A stretch of DNA of 64,000 nucleotides from Pythium myriotylum (lineage: Eukaryota; Oomycota; Peronosporomycetes; Pythiales; Pythiaceae). The position numbers were made by a program, and so were the translations under genes. A model generated the notes under the pieces. It was not told the origin of the DNA. It saw only the letters and a list, made by a program, of their open reading frames with translations, and ran no database searches. The DNA lies in contig JALJCQ010000014.1 in assembly GCA_023091665.1 (NCBI GenBank), forward strand, positions 744,001 to 808,000, read 5' to 3'. Within the stretch, counting starts at the first letter, position 1; each line of letters starts with the position of its first letter. Of this stretch, positions 18,768 to 28,872 are shown piece by piece.

Positions 18768-20078
18768 TTAGGACTGTAGATTTTGGTCAATGTTGACGTT
18801 GAGGTCCACCTTCAGGTCATGGCGTGCTTGATCGTGTACTCCTTCCTGCATATGCTCGCACTGGCGACAAGTCCTCAAAAGCTGTTCGTGGCCCGCGAAG
18901 AATTGCTTCGCTCGCGGGTTTCCCATCATCCGATCACGAAAGGTAACGCCTGCATAGATGCGCGTGAACGGACACACGCCGGCCTTGAGCAGCAAAGACA
19001 ACATCAACGTCGTCTTGGGATCGCTAGAGACCACCCATTTTTCATATGCGTGCGTGAGTAGACGGTCGTTGTCGTGGATCGCTGTGCCTTGGCGGTTCGC
19101 GACGCGATGGTCCAGCAAAACCCTGAACGCATCGACGTTTAGTCTCTCGATCGCGGTATCGATCGCTGAGTCGCCTTGGCGATTTGTGGCTGACGCGTCG
19201 GCACCGTACTCGAGCAGCAGTCGGATAGTTCACAACTGATTATCGATCGTTGAACTGCCTCTGGGAAGGTCGCTCAAACTGATTAGCGCGGTCATTTCCT
19301 CGACTCCGTACCTCGTGTCGACGTCAACGCCAGCGTCGCGAAGCAGGATTATTGCCCGATCGAATTCTGCCTGGCAAGTCGTAGTTGGGAGAGCCAGAGG
19401 GCTGAAGACAGCGCCGTGACTGAGGATCGATCGCACATTCTCCGTACTAGAGGGGAGAACCTCCACCTCATCACCCACGTCGAGACCTCCGGTATTCAGG
19501 TATCTCTCCACAGCACGCGCACCTTCCAACATGTGCACATCAGCCGACCTCGCTTTTGCACCGTGTGAAACGAGAATTTGCAGCGCATCGGCCGAGCGAC
19601 AGCTTTTGACTGCGCTGTCGAGGATGAGCTGCCGATTGTCTATTTTGACTATGGTCAGGAACACATAGGAGTTCAAGAGAATCTCGATCACGTCCATGCA
19701 CTCCCCACTAGCTGCCTGTTGTAGCGTCTGGGCGAAGAAGCTTGCACGAGTTTGCCCCATGGTAGTAGCGCGCTCCGCTGCGAACAACCACTCGACGACG
19801 TGAGCATGTCCATTTTGAGCCGCGGATTCAAAGATTGTTTCGCGAGGGTACTGCGAGGTAAAGGGTCTGAGCCAGGGCCGAAACAGGGTCCGTAGTCCAC
19901 TTCGCAAAGGGGCTGAGATCGTGGCTTCGGCCCGCTCAACCTCTCGCTGCACGTCATCTTGAGCGAGGTACGCGGCCATGGTAGGGATGTCACCGACATT
20001 AACGGCGAACGCAAAGTCCTGCACGCTCAGCGGCACTTGTGTATGGATCGGTCGTTTAAGCGGCCTGAAGGAATCCAT
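18768..20078 (-). pseudogene. Ankyrin-like gene with one in-frame stop
   Basis: From ATG 20078 the frame runs to TGA at 19230-19232, then continues in the same frame to 18768, giving about 436 residues interrupted once. The N-terminus has the local family signature ('AMA/MAAYLAQDDVQREV' type). Next come ankyrin-like units ('SAAQNGHAHVVEWLFAAER', 'ILVSHGAKARSADV') and the family segment 'SILSHGAVFSPLAL'. After the stop, ankyrin motifs go on uninterrupted ('IRLLLEYGADASATNRQGD', 'FRVLLDHRV'). Conservation beyond the stop argues that TGA is a recent lesion (or an assembly error), not the natural end. Without it, this would be a cytoplasmic protein-binding repeat protein of unknown role. Confidence 0.65.
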
Positions 20079-20382
20079 CTTGCTATTCCGCCGAACTTGG
20101 TCGAATGGAGACCGAATGGAGACCGAGCACACGCTGGAGTCGTGGTTTTGGTTGCTTGGGTGCAGAAAGTGTACCCAAGAGCAACTTCCAGCTTCAAACT
20201 CGCAACACTTTTAGCGTTTGGGCGTTGTGAGGAGGGGCTGGAAGAGATCGTCGACCGAAGTTGCAGTCGGCGAAGGATGCAAGTCGAAACTCGCCATTTG
20301 CTCGCGCTGATAATCCAGACGTCCAGCGCAAAGATGTGAATCGTCGTGATCGCGTCAGTTCCATGCATTGCGAGTCGGTGGC

Positions 20383-20943
20383 CTAGCAGAACCTCATTAC
20401 TTTTAAATTTTCTTTTTTCATCTGCAGCGTGACAGACAAGCGGTCACGATTATCAGGAATCGAGTCGTTGGCGCCGTGGTCCAGCAAAAGTCGGACACAT
20501 ACGAGACTCGAATTCTCATCATACGAGCCTGTTGCCTGGACGAACGCGGTGAAGTGCTGATAAGTTGTCTTCATGTCAGCGTCCATATATCCAAGAGCGA
20601 GCAACAGAGCAGCGAGATCAGCAAACCCCTCCTTAGCTGCCATGTGCAGTGCGCGAAGACCGCGCCGTGGTCGAGCAAGAGACCAGAGATCTCTCGACGG
20701 CGATGGAACATCCGCCGTTTCACTCACATCGAAGCCAACCGTGAAGAAACCTTCGCGAACAAGGTATCCTACGAGTTTTTCCGGGTGAAGATCGTCCACG
20801 GCGTTCACATTTGCACCATTGGCGATCAGCAAATGGCCCACGTCTAATTCTCCATTCTCATCACCAGCTCCATTGGCATCGAAGCTGCGATAACTGACCT
20901 CCCCATACGTTCGCATGTCCAGCTCCGCTGAACTTGGCTGCAT
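20383..20943 (-). CDS. Short ankyrin-repeat protein, possibly a gene fragment
   Basis: The 186-residue frame starts at ATG 20943. It has three recognisable ankyrin units: 'LDVGHLLIANGANVNAVDD', 'LRALHMAAKEGFADLAALL', and 'VRLLLDHGANDSIPDNRD'. It lacks the 'AYLAQD' N-terminal module of its neighbours, so it may be the 3' part of a truncated family member. It lies divergent to the + strand pseudogene at 21019, with only 75 bp between the two starts. Confidence 0.55.
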   Translation of the reverse strand: MQPSSAELDMRTYGEVSYRSFDANGAGDENGELDVGHLLIANGANVNAVDDLHPEKLVGYLVREGFFTVGFDVSETADVPSPSRDLWSLARPRRGLRALHMAAKEGFADLAALLLALGYMDADMKTTYQHFTAFVQATGSYDENSSLVCVRLLLDHGANDSIPDNRDRLSVTLQMKKENLKVMRFC

Positions 20944-21018
20944 TTCTCCTGCGAAGTCCGAAGTGGATGAAGTGGATGAGGATGATGCCCCAGTTGGGGC
21001 AGACGACCCAACGGCGAC

Positions 21019-21785
21019 ATGGCGCGTACGTCGCGATCAGCATTCTTACGGGCCATCCTACGCGGCGACATGCCTGTCGTGGTCTCGTATCTGTCGCAGG
21101 AAGACGTGCAGACCGAGATCCGCGAGACAGACGCGCGCATTGGCGCGTTGGCGCCCAGGCGACCCCGGTCCGTCTGCACTCGAACGCGTGGTTCTTGCAT
21201 CCCACTGGAATGTGCTCGTTTTCACACAGAGCGTTCTCCTTTGATGTGGCCCAGCATGGGTACGCGGATCTCCTCGAGTGGCTCTTCGCGCAGACGCAGC
21301 TCATTGGCGCGACGCTCGCGTCTTATCTCACGAACACGATCAGGACTGCGCCGCGTCACGGCCGCGCAGGCGTCCTCGAGATCTTGACACTGCCTGAGAA
21401 GCAGCAGGACATATTAAACAGTGGGGTGGCCATGCTGCGATCGTAAAATGATGGCTGTGCTCCTGGCACACGGGGCCAAGATCTACTCGTCGGTCTTTGA
21501 TAAAGTCCCAACGAAAGGATTCTATACCACGATAGCGAGAGACCCCGACTCGCTCACTGCGGAAGGGGCTGTCCTCGTCGGTGAGGAACTGACTGGCGAC
21601 CAAAATCCTAAGGTGGTTTCGTCGCTCATCCGCCACGGTGCGGTATTTGACCACCACGCACTGGGCGATCCGGGGATGTGATGGGGTTGCGGGTCAAGAG
21701 CCGCAGGGACTACGACGAGATCAAGCGCGTGATCGAGCAGTCCTCTCCAGGGTTTGACAAAGCAAAGCTGCTCGCGTTGTTGTAG
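21019..21785 (+). pseudogene. Ankyrin-like family member, frameshifted
   Basis: Family-type protein can be followed through three frames. 'FLRAILRGDMPVVVSYLSQ' starts at ATG 21019. A second frame holds 'AQHGYADLLEWLFAQTQL' and 'GVLEILTLPEKQQDIL' (about 21240-21430). A third holds 'MMAVLLAHGAKIYSSVFD' and 'AEGAVLVGEELTGDQNP' (about 21450-21680), and then 'DYDEIKRVIEQSSPGFD' follows until a stop near 21783. Frameshifts sit near 21190 and 21440, and stops near 21680 and 21783. The same order of blocks occurs in the gene on the - strand ending at 18768 and in the next gene at 21906. Confidence 0.7.
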
Positions 21786-21905
21786 GCGATTCGCCCCGGC
21801 GTGAGCGACGTGCTCACCGAACTACTGGAGTTGGGGATGAGAAACCGAACCATCTCACTTAGTGGGTTGAAAAGAACACCTCCAAAAAGGTTCTCATCTC
21901 TAAGA

Positions 21906-22842
21906 ATGACTCTCACGCGCACCGACTTCACCGCTGCAATCGAGGCCGGCGACCTGGCCGCCATGACCGCGTATCTCGCGCAGGACTCGGTCCGCCACGA
22001 AGTCCGTACTGTCAACGACTACATCGCTCGCCACGGGCGTGAGCCGCCTCGCTATCTCGACGAAAATGGCATGCTCGTCGCCCCGTGGTACTCACACGTC
22101 TTGCCGGGGGGAGCCTTCCCGCATGTGCTCTTTGTGCGCGTGGTCGAGCTGGTTTTTTTTAGTGTCCTCGACTGGTTCTACTCGCCAGAGCAGTTCGACG
22201 ACATGGGCATGACCCTCGCGTGGACTTTCTCCGCGACTCTCAATGCTGCGGCAGGGTCTCGGCGTGCTGACATGGTCGAGCTACTGCTCACCTCGAGCGT
22301 GTTTCAGCGGCTCGTTCCCGCGGACGTCAAGAGCAGAACGCTGGACAGGGCGGTCAACCGATGCCAGGATGTAGACTCGCTCCGGGTGCTGCTCGCCCAT
22401 GGGGCAGTCATCAGTAAGGACATCCAGGCCAGCAAGTGGAAGGCGCAAGATATTGATCGACTTGTCGAAGACGGTCTTGTACTGGTCGGTGAAGAATTGT
22501 ACGGAGCACCTGACTGGATCCCGTTCGCAGCGCTCATACCGCACGGCGTGACATTCTTTTTTTTTTTTTTTTTTTTTTTTTTTGTATTACGGGAGCTTAC
22601 ATCAAGTGTCCGTTGAAAAATACATCGGCAGTCCGCCATAACAGCAGCCCACCTTCGTTCAGCCTCCCCGAGAGAAGGCACAGAACATAATTGTAACGGT
22701 TCACGTGGAAGGCGTGACATTCTATCGTGGAGCAGTCGGCGTCGCCGTGCGAAGTGCGAATGAGACTCTGATTGAACTGCTAGGCACGCGCGCGTGTGTT
22801 GCTGCCGATTTTCATGTCAGGTGGATGCCCGAACACTCTTGA
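21906..22842 (+). pseudogene. Ankyrin-like family member split by a poly(A)-tailed insertion
   Basis: From ATG 21906 the protein begins 'MTLTRTDFTAAIEAGDLAAM', followed by 'AYLAQDSVRHEV'. It continues with ankyrin-like units ('DMVELLLTSSVFQRLV', 'SLRVLLAHGAVIS') and the family block 'EDGLVLVGEELYGAP'. At 22557 the frame enters a run of T and soon stops (22616). After the second copy of the 13-bp flanking repeat, at 22711, the original frame resumes, encoding 'YRGAVGVAVRSANETLIELL' and ending at TGA 22840-22842. Without the 166-bp insert plus duplication, the gene would code about 256 residues. The last ~40 bp overlap the right arm of the inverted duplication. Confidence 0.8.
22558..22710 (-). 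mobile_element. Short poly(A)-tailed retro-insert (SINE or processed RNA copy)
   Basis: On the - strand a 127-bp body (22710-22584) is followed by a run of about 26 A. The whole is flanked by perfect 13-bp direct repeats GGCGTGACATTCT at 22545-22557 and 22711-22723. Poly(A) tail plus target duplication of this length is the mark of LINE-type retrotransposition. I could not identify convincing A- and B-boxes, nor match the body to an snRNA or 7SL RNA, so the source transcript is unknown. Confidence 0.85.
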
Positions 22843-24545
22843 TTCCAACGCCGAACGAATTGCTGATCGACTGCTGCAGGCAGAGTCTTACCGCGTGTTG
22901 TCTGCGTTTGAAGGGGTTGATCTCAACGTGTGCCCCCATTGCGACGCTCAAGAGTCCAACGCGAAGCACCGAACGAGCGAATAGTTGTTGCATGGGCATG
23001 AGTAAGATTAGTGCGAGTTAAGAAATGAAACACGAGTCTGACTCGAATGATAAGATTCAAGGTCATGGCTGAGCCGCCTCCATGGTAACAGGAGCCGGGG
23101 GTGGTGCGGGCGCCGACTCCGCCGCCTCAGCCGCAGCCTTCTTGGCCTTGGCCTCCTCGAGCACGGCGATCGTCGCGACAAACTTGCGCTGCTTCGCCAG
23201 TCGGATGCCGTTGTCTAGATCGCACACGTCCGGACGGATCTCCAGCAGCAGCCTGACCATATCCGTGAGGCCTTGCACTGCCGTGTCATCGAAAGCCTTT
23301 CGCGTGCAGCCTTCCTTGCGGTTCTCGTGGAGGAATCTGACAACCTCTGGGTGGTTGCGGATGGCTGCAAAGTCCATCGCAAACGTCGAGCAGCCTTCCG
23401 TGCGATTCTCGTGCAGGTACTTGACCACGTCAAGATGGCCGAGTGCCGCAGCCTGCTCCATAGCCTTGGTCGTGCAGCCTTCTGTGCGGTTCTCGTGGAG
23501 GAACTTGACGACGTCCAAGTGGCCACGCATGGCTGCACCGTCCATTGCAAATGTCGAGCAGCCCAGCTCTGGCGCGTTCTCGTGGAGGTATTTGAGCACG
23601 TCAAGGTGGCCGTTTAACGCCGCGTAGTTCATCGCAACGACGCGACTGGCCGACGTTGGTACATCACCAGCATGTTGATGGATATACTTGACGACTTCAA
23701 GATGGCCCCCGCACACAGCGGCCTTCATGGCCGGCTTGAGGAAGCCTTCGCGCTTGTCTACGAGGTACTTGACCGTCTCGAGGTCGCCCTTCTCGGCCGC
23801 GCGCTCGAGCGCCATGGAGTGCCGCGTGTTCGTGCCGTGTTCATATAGATACTTCATAATATCCAGCTTGCCAGCCTCATAAGCTCTCTTCTTGGCCTCA
23901 ACCGTCACGAACTCCGGGTCCTGGCGCAGAATGTCCGCCACGACTTCGTGGTCGTCGTTCTCGACGGCCCAGAGCAGCGGTTTCTCGCCCCATTTTTCCT
24001 TGCGGTGCTTGACGAGGAACTTCATCGTGTCGATGTATCCTTTCTCGAGCGCCTTCTCGGCCGCTTCTTTCGAGCAGCCCTCGGTGCGGTTAAACTGCAA
24101 AAACTGCACAATGGCCAAGTGGCCGTTCTCCACGGCGCCGTCCATGGCCGCCTTGGTGCACCCGGCGGAGCTCGTGCGGTGGAGGAAGCGCACAATGTCC
24201 TCGTGGCCGAGGCGCGCGGCGTCGTCCATGAGCGCAGCCGAGGTCTCGAGGTTGGCGCCGAGCACGAGCATCTTGACGATCTCGAGCTGGTTCTCGCGCA
24301 CGGCCGTCTCGAGCGTGTAGGAGAAGGCGGCGACGGCGCCCATGGCCTCGATGGGCAGCGGCTCGTCGATGACGAAGGAGAGGAAGGCCTTGGAGTCGAC
24401 GGGGCGCGCCATGGCCGAGAGAGAGGAGTCGCGATATGAGAGAGACCTGGTCAAGCGCTCCGGTGGGTTCGCGAGCCCCCTGGGTTGGGTTGAGAGAGAA
24501 TGCTGGGCGATGAGATCTGCGAGGAGGTTTGTAACTGCTGGCGAT
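22800..24545 (-). repeat. Right arm of the large inverted duplication
   Basis: This is the reverse complement of 3285-4735, with an extra ~300 bp that the left arm lost. Coding parts of the arms are almost identical. The ~230 bp after the ankyrin stop codon (22815-23060 against 4475-4720) show clearly more substitutions. Confidence 0.85.
23063..24412 (-). CDS. Ankyrin-repeat protein (complete copy)
   Basis: ATG 24412 opens 449 residues starting 'MARPVDSKAFLSFVIDE'. The frame is open further upstream (to 24607), but that part lacks a supporting start and looks non-coding. At least eleven to twelve repeats follow, most with the pattern 'HLDVVKFLHENRTEGC', a form common in oomycete ankyrin families. 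The C-terminus is an Ala/Glu/Lys helix and a Pro-rich tail. No signal peptide, membrane span or catalytic domain is seen, so the protein should be a cytoplasmic or nuclear binding scaffold. It is convergent with the damaged gene at 21906-22842. Its truncated twin lies at 3164-4474 on the other strand. Confidence 0.85.
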   Translation of the reverse strand: MARPVDSKAFLSFVIDEPLPIEAMGAVAAFSYTLETAVRENQLEIVKMLVLGANLETSAALMDDAARLGHEDIVRFLHRTSSAGCTKAAMDGAVENGHLAIVQFLQFNRTEGCSKEAAEKALEKGYIDTMKFLVKHRKEKWGEKPLLWAVENDDHEVVADILRQDPEFVTVEAKKRAYEAGKLDIMKYLYEHGTNTRHSMALERAAEKGDLETVKYLVDKREGFLKPAMKAAVCGGHLEVVKYIHQHAGDVPTSASRVVAMNYAALNGHLDVLKYLHENAPELGCSTFAMDGAAMRGHLDVVKFLHENRTEGCTTKAMEQAAALGHLDVVKYLHENRTEGCSTFAMDFAAIRNHPEVVRFLHENRKEGCTRKAFDDTAVQGLTDMVRLLLEIRPDVCDLDNGIRLAKQRKFVATIAVLEEAKAKKAAAEAAESAPAPPPAPVTMEAAQP

Positions 24546-26627
24546 TCAGTTAATGTTGGAAAAAGAACTGGGAGCGGAAAACCGGTTTGGCTACCGGTAA
24601 ATGGCACGATTTCGTTAGGAACATAGGGAGGGGGTCTGTGTCGGTTTGTACCATATGGCTGGTTGGTATCTTGTTAAATCCGGGTGAAGTACGGTATCTG
24701 GTTGGAGGATTACGGCGGCTCAGTGTAGTAATCCGATGCAACCGGATCGCGTGGTGACGCACAACGCTCTCGCATTCCTTGAGCGGCTCCTGTTTCCGCC
24801 ACTGGTTGCCGGAGTGGCACTGGACCAGATTTCTGGTCAGTACAGTTGTTCTGGATGGATGCCGCAATGGGCTGATCCCGGTTCTTTCTTTCGCGGCCAC
24901 ACATGGACCCTCTCCCCCTTTGGAGAGGCGTTTAGATTTTTGTGGGATGGGAACGCGAAAAGCGCGAGCAATCCAGCGTCTCGATCGCGCTCGCGTTACC
25001 CCTCTTCGTTCCGTTTTCAGGAAAGAAGTCTCAGCAAAAGACGAAGAAAGAAGAAGAGAAGAGGAAAAAAAAAAAGGTTGAGCAGCATTTCGTCGAGTTG
25101 ATGGCAATCTTCCGTTGCGGAGACCAGAGACGTCTCTTTTATTATTGATGAGACCGGCCGAAACGTCTGGCTTCACTCGAGATGTGGGACAAAAAACGCA
25201 GAAAGTTGACCGCATGGTGTCGCGAGTGATCCGGATCACGCCGCTGTCGCTAAAGTCCTGGCGCGTTGGGCGATCAAGGAAATCGAGGCTACATTGGATC
25301 GTCCACATTCTCAGACGCTTTGATTCGGGTCTAGTTGGAGGGAGGTGAGTCCAACGACCAGCTCAACGATTCTCTTCTCGGGCGTGGTCACATCGTCTTG
25401 ACCGCATCGTCTAGCCGACTTGGGCGCTGCGACAAAGTCGGCGCGAATCGCGTGGCGCCCCACAAACGCGTGCAACAACTCCACCGAATTCGGTTGGTGC
25501 CTTGCTGACGGCAAAGCGAGTTGACCGTCACTCGCTGTTTACGGCAATGACGCGACACCACTCTCGCCCGGCTCTGTGCTGCTTCCGTTGCGTCATCCAC
25601 TTCTCCCACTCTTGGAGTGAGTCGTGCAGCGAGACAAAGGACACTCTTGCGAGGGGATCCCCTCCCCCCTTTCAAGCCCTTGAGGATACAGTACCTACTT
25701 GCTGTACGTATGTAGGAGTGGGGCGTCCAAGTCCCACATACCATGGCGCGGGGCAGACGATTGAAGCAGTCGCCTAGTCGCGGGTCTAGTTCGGCACCTA
25801 ACAATGACGAATGGCCGGTTTCCGCGCCCTCGCTTTTAAGTTTTGTTTTTTCTCACGCCTCCACGTCGCGTTCAAGGAAAAAGATGCGAGGCCGACGACG
25901 CATATACTCGGACGCGCTCGTCCACACAAAAAGAACTCGGCCGAGCACTCGATTGCACGCGTTTTTATATGTGGCTTGGTGTTTTTCGTAGGTGCCGCAC
26001 GCTTTTTCGTGGACGAGAGCGCCACGTCCGTGGGAAGTGCCACCAGTTGGGCAGCGGCAAGAAAAAGGTCGCGCGGAGATGCCGTCGCGTGACTGGCCCG
26101 TCAACTCAACGCATGACTGATCTTCCACTCATCCAAAGACGAACGCGCCATCGTCTGGATTCTCATCCACCGCCCGCCGAGCTTCCCTGATAATCAACGC
26201 ACCATCTGGGGGATCGGCTTACGCTCGAGCACGTCGTCATCCCCATCCTCTGAGATGGAAAACTCACTGCCCAAGTTCCACTAATCCAGCTATTTATCGC
26301 ATTCGATTGGCTGAAATTCCATTTCTCGCGTTTCCATTGGCTGCAAAGGCGTATTACTCGCGAGTTTCTTCACACAGATGACCTTAGTGGTGCACATGGT
26401 GACGACACCCACGGATGGGTCAGCCTCTTCTCCTTCCTCTTCGGCAGCCGAATCGGCTGGATACACACGTGGGCTGATGATGACGAGTGGGTCCCTCCCC
26501 CCTGCAGCCCAGCCCAGCCCCTCTCCTCCCTATCTCGGCCTTCTATTTCCTCGTCACTTCTCGCACTTCTCACCGGTCGACGGGCGCGCGGTTTACGACC
26601 CACTCACTCAGTTCGCAGGTCGCACGG
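24546..26627. other. Intergenic, no gene recognised
   Basis: About 2 kb without a supported gene. It has an A-run (25064-25074) and several open frames without domain or family resemblance. The right end is the promoter region of the first bZIP gene. Confidence 0.5.
26306..26340 (-). promoter_or_regulatory. Pair of CCAAT boxes upstream of bZIP gene 1
   Basis: Two ATTGGCTG phrases (inverted CCAAT) lie at 26306 and 26336, 30 bp apart and about 290 bp before the presumed start of the gene at 26628. CCAAT is the NF-Y target in eukaryotes. Function here is inferred from sequence and spacing only. Confidence 0.4.
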
Positions 26628-27698
26628 ATGGCGCCATCGAGCCTGCTTGTCCTCCCAGCCCCTGCTCCTTCGCTCGCCATGCCTTCCAAGTCGAGACGGA
26701 CGTCCCCGGCGTCGCCGTCCGAGGCCTCGGTGCTTCGCGACGAGCACGCGCTGCTTGCGGCCTACGAGACGCGGCCCACGCGCCCCAAGCGCTCGTCGAG
26801 CGAGCGCAGTAAAGAGTTCCGCGCCAAGCGCAAAAAGTACGAGGGCGAGCTGCAGCACGAGGTCGACTCGCTGCGACGCGAGGTCGCCGAGCTCAACATG
26901 CGCCGCAATATCTGGCAGGAAAAGCTCGTCCACGTGCGGAGCAACATCTCGGGCTCGCTCACCAAAGTCGTGCGCGAGTACTACCTCGTCTTCCAGCACG
27001 GACTCGCGGTCTCGCGCTCCGGCGAGACCGTGCGCGAGAACCCAAAGACCAAGTACCAGCTCGACTTTCTGCACCAGTCCATGGACGAGAACGTGCTCGT
27101 GAACGGCCGCGTGGGCATCCCGGCGCTCATGGAGATGTGGCGAAAGTACACAGTGGGCCACGAGAACCTCTTTGTCGAGGTCGGCGACGTCACGCTGTTT
27201 GGTCCGGACGAGAACCCGGTCGTGCTACTCTTCACGAAAGTCCACGCGCAGATCGCGCGGTCCACATTCGAGCTCATGTTCGCTCCGGCACTAGAGAAAG
27301 AAGATCTCGTGGCCAAGTTCGTCGGCAAGGAGGTCACGTACGAAGCTCGGACGTTCTTCCACTTCAACGCAGACGGTCGCATCAACTCGATCGACCACGA
27401 CCTTAGCATCGTAGACGGCCTCCTCAACTCGGGCTGCCCGTTGGAAGACGTGCTCTACCTCATGGAGCACTTTCAGTGCAAGCCGCTCGAGCGGTGGTCC
27501 ATAAACCCCGACGAGAAGCTCCAAGAGGATCTGCAGATCAAAATCGAGTCGGTGCAGATCACGTCGACTTCGCCTAAGGACAGCACGAAGCGACAAAAGA
27601 AACACACAGACGCCGATGTCAAAGAGGAGACGCCGAGCAGCGACGATGACAGCGACAGCGAGCGCCGCAAGCTTACTATGAACTTTTTGTTGTCGTGA
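26628..27698 (+). CDS. bZIP-type transcription factor, paralogue 1
   Basis: I chose ATG 26628 (356 residues); the frame is open to 26487 and a second ATG is at 26679. The basic region is 'SSSERSKEFRAKRKKYEGEL'. The invariant R of the bZIP N-x7-R signature is present, but the Asn position is Ser. A heptad helix follows ('VDSLRREVAELNMRRNIW'). Residues ~140-290 form a globular domain shared by all five paralogues, with 'MWRKYTVGHENLF' and 'FFHFNADGRINSIDHDLS'. It looks like an NTF2/SnoaL- or PAS-like sensor fold, but I cannot decide which. The end is acidic and closes with 'RRKLTMNFLLS'. Phytophthora bZIPs with unusual residues at the Asn position have been reported. It probably acts as a nuclear dimeric DNA-binding regulator. 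Confidence 0.8.
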   Translation: MAPSSLLVLPAPAPSLAMPSKSRRTSPASPSEASVLRDEHALLAAYETRPTRPKRSSSERSKEFRAKRKKYEGELQHEVDSLRREVAELNMRRNIWQEKLVHVRSNISGSLTKVVREYYLVFQHGLAVSRSGETVRENPKTKYQLDFLHQSMDENVLVNGRVGIPALMEMWRKYTVGHENLFVEVGDVTLFGPDENPVVLLFTKVHAQIARSTFELMFAPALEKEDLVAKFVGKEVTYEARTFFHFNADGRINSIDHDLSIVDGLLNSGCPLEDVLYLMEHFQCKPLERWSINPDEKLQEDLQIKIESVQITSTSPKDSTKRQKKHTDADVKEETPSSDDDSDSERRKLTMNFLLS

Positions 27699-27781
27699 TT
27701 ACTCCTTATTATACCCAGTCAGAAAATGCAATAGAGATAAGCACCAAACCAATCCTCTTCTGCGGTGAAATGTACATGTCG

Positions 27782-28872
27782 TCAAGGTGCCGCCCCGTCC
27801 GACAGGAGGAACGCCACGCTGCCACGGGGCGGTGACGACTCGACGGGATCCTTTACATCGGACAACAGCAGTCGGGTCGTCTTACCGTCATCCAGCACCT
27901 GCGGTGGTGGTTCCTCGGCTTCAACAATCATACAATCCGAATCGATTGTCGCGCCCTTCATGAGCCACGCGATCTCAACGAGCGAGAAGCCAGTGTTCTG
28001 GAGCCCAATGACGAAGTCCACATCGACGGTCTCGACGGCGATGCGGCCGTCGCGCGTGAACTGGAACCGCCTGGTGGCCGGGTAAGTGACATTCAAGCCC
28101 AAGACGCGATTGAGCAGCTCGGGGTCGCCTCGAATGTGTGGGAACATGGCGTCGACTGTGCTCTCGGACAGCCCCGCGTGGACTAAGCAATGCGCCGTGA
28201 TTGCCACGGAGTCTGGGGAATCTTCATCCTCGCTGGCCACCGTGGCGACCTCCATCGCTTTTACATCGAGGCGGAAGCGGTCATGGCACTGCGTGTATCG
28301 CCGCCACTGGACGATCGACGCCTCGGGGCCGACCATGTTGCCCACCGTCCCCGTCTCATCGATCACGCGTCGCAAGAACTCTTCTTGGAGCCTGGTCCGG
28401 TGGACGATCTCGTCGTGCTGGAAAGCTCGCTTCACGCCGACGACGCGAACGGACTCGTCGATCGACAGCTCGACGAGTCCGTTTGTGAAGAGGCGGTGGT
28501 ACTCGGCCGCGAGCTGCGCGAGCGAGCCCGTGGAGCTCGTCGCGCGATGGAGACACCGCGTCTCCCACGTCTTGCGCCGCATCTCGAGCGCCACAATGTC
28601 GTTCTGCAGCGCGACGACGGCGCGGCGCAGCTCGTCCTCGCGGTGCTGGCGCCGCGCGCGGAACTCGCGGCCGCGCTCGCTGCTCGTCTTGGCGCGGCGC
28701 GGCGCTTGGGCGCCTGCGGCAGGCCCGCGAGAAAGGCGCCGAGCGCCGTCGCGCTGTCGTGCGCGTCGAGCGAGAAGCGCGCGAGGAACGCGAGCGACGA
28801 TGGCGGTGAGGAAGATGGAGATGCCGCCTGCGGACGGCGCTGCGCTGGGGCGGCGTGCGTCGTGGTCGTCAT
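27782..28872 (-). pseudogene. bZIP-type transcription factor, paralogue 2, with 5-bp frameshifting expansion
   Basis: The bZIP region 'KTSSERGREFRARRQHR' and the rest of the protein down to 27782 are in one open frame. The conserved N-terminal block seen in paralogue 3 ('VGAFLAALPAAPKRRAK') is here encoded as 'LGAFLAGLPQAPKRRA' in another frame, starting at ATG 28872. The two are separated by an extra GCGGC (+ strand near 28695-28705: ggcgcggcgcggcgc against ggcgcggcgc in paralogue 3). The bZIP frame itself is open up to 28939 without an obvious ATG of similar context. Either the gene lost its N-terminus to repeat slippage, or the expansion is a sequence error. Ser replaces the bZIP Asn. The common domain ('VQWRRYTQCHDRF', 'RRFQFTRDGRIAVETVD') is intact, and the C-terminus reads 'SVAFLLSDGAAP'. 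Confidence 0.65.

Noticed and set aside
22796..22984. Small open frame paired with a similar one at 4555-4845, ending 'CPHCDAQESN'
   Set aside because: It lies in the 3' flank of the inverted duplication. The copies differ without a clear bias to silent changes, and the real ankyrin gene uses another frame there.
24413..24607. N-terminal extension of the ankyrin gene to 24607
   Set aside because: Composition changes upstream of ATG 24412, and the extension is not maintained as protein in the other arm.
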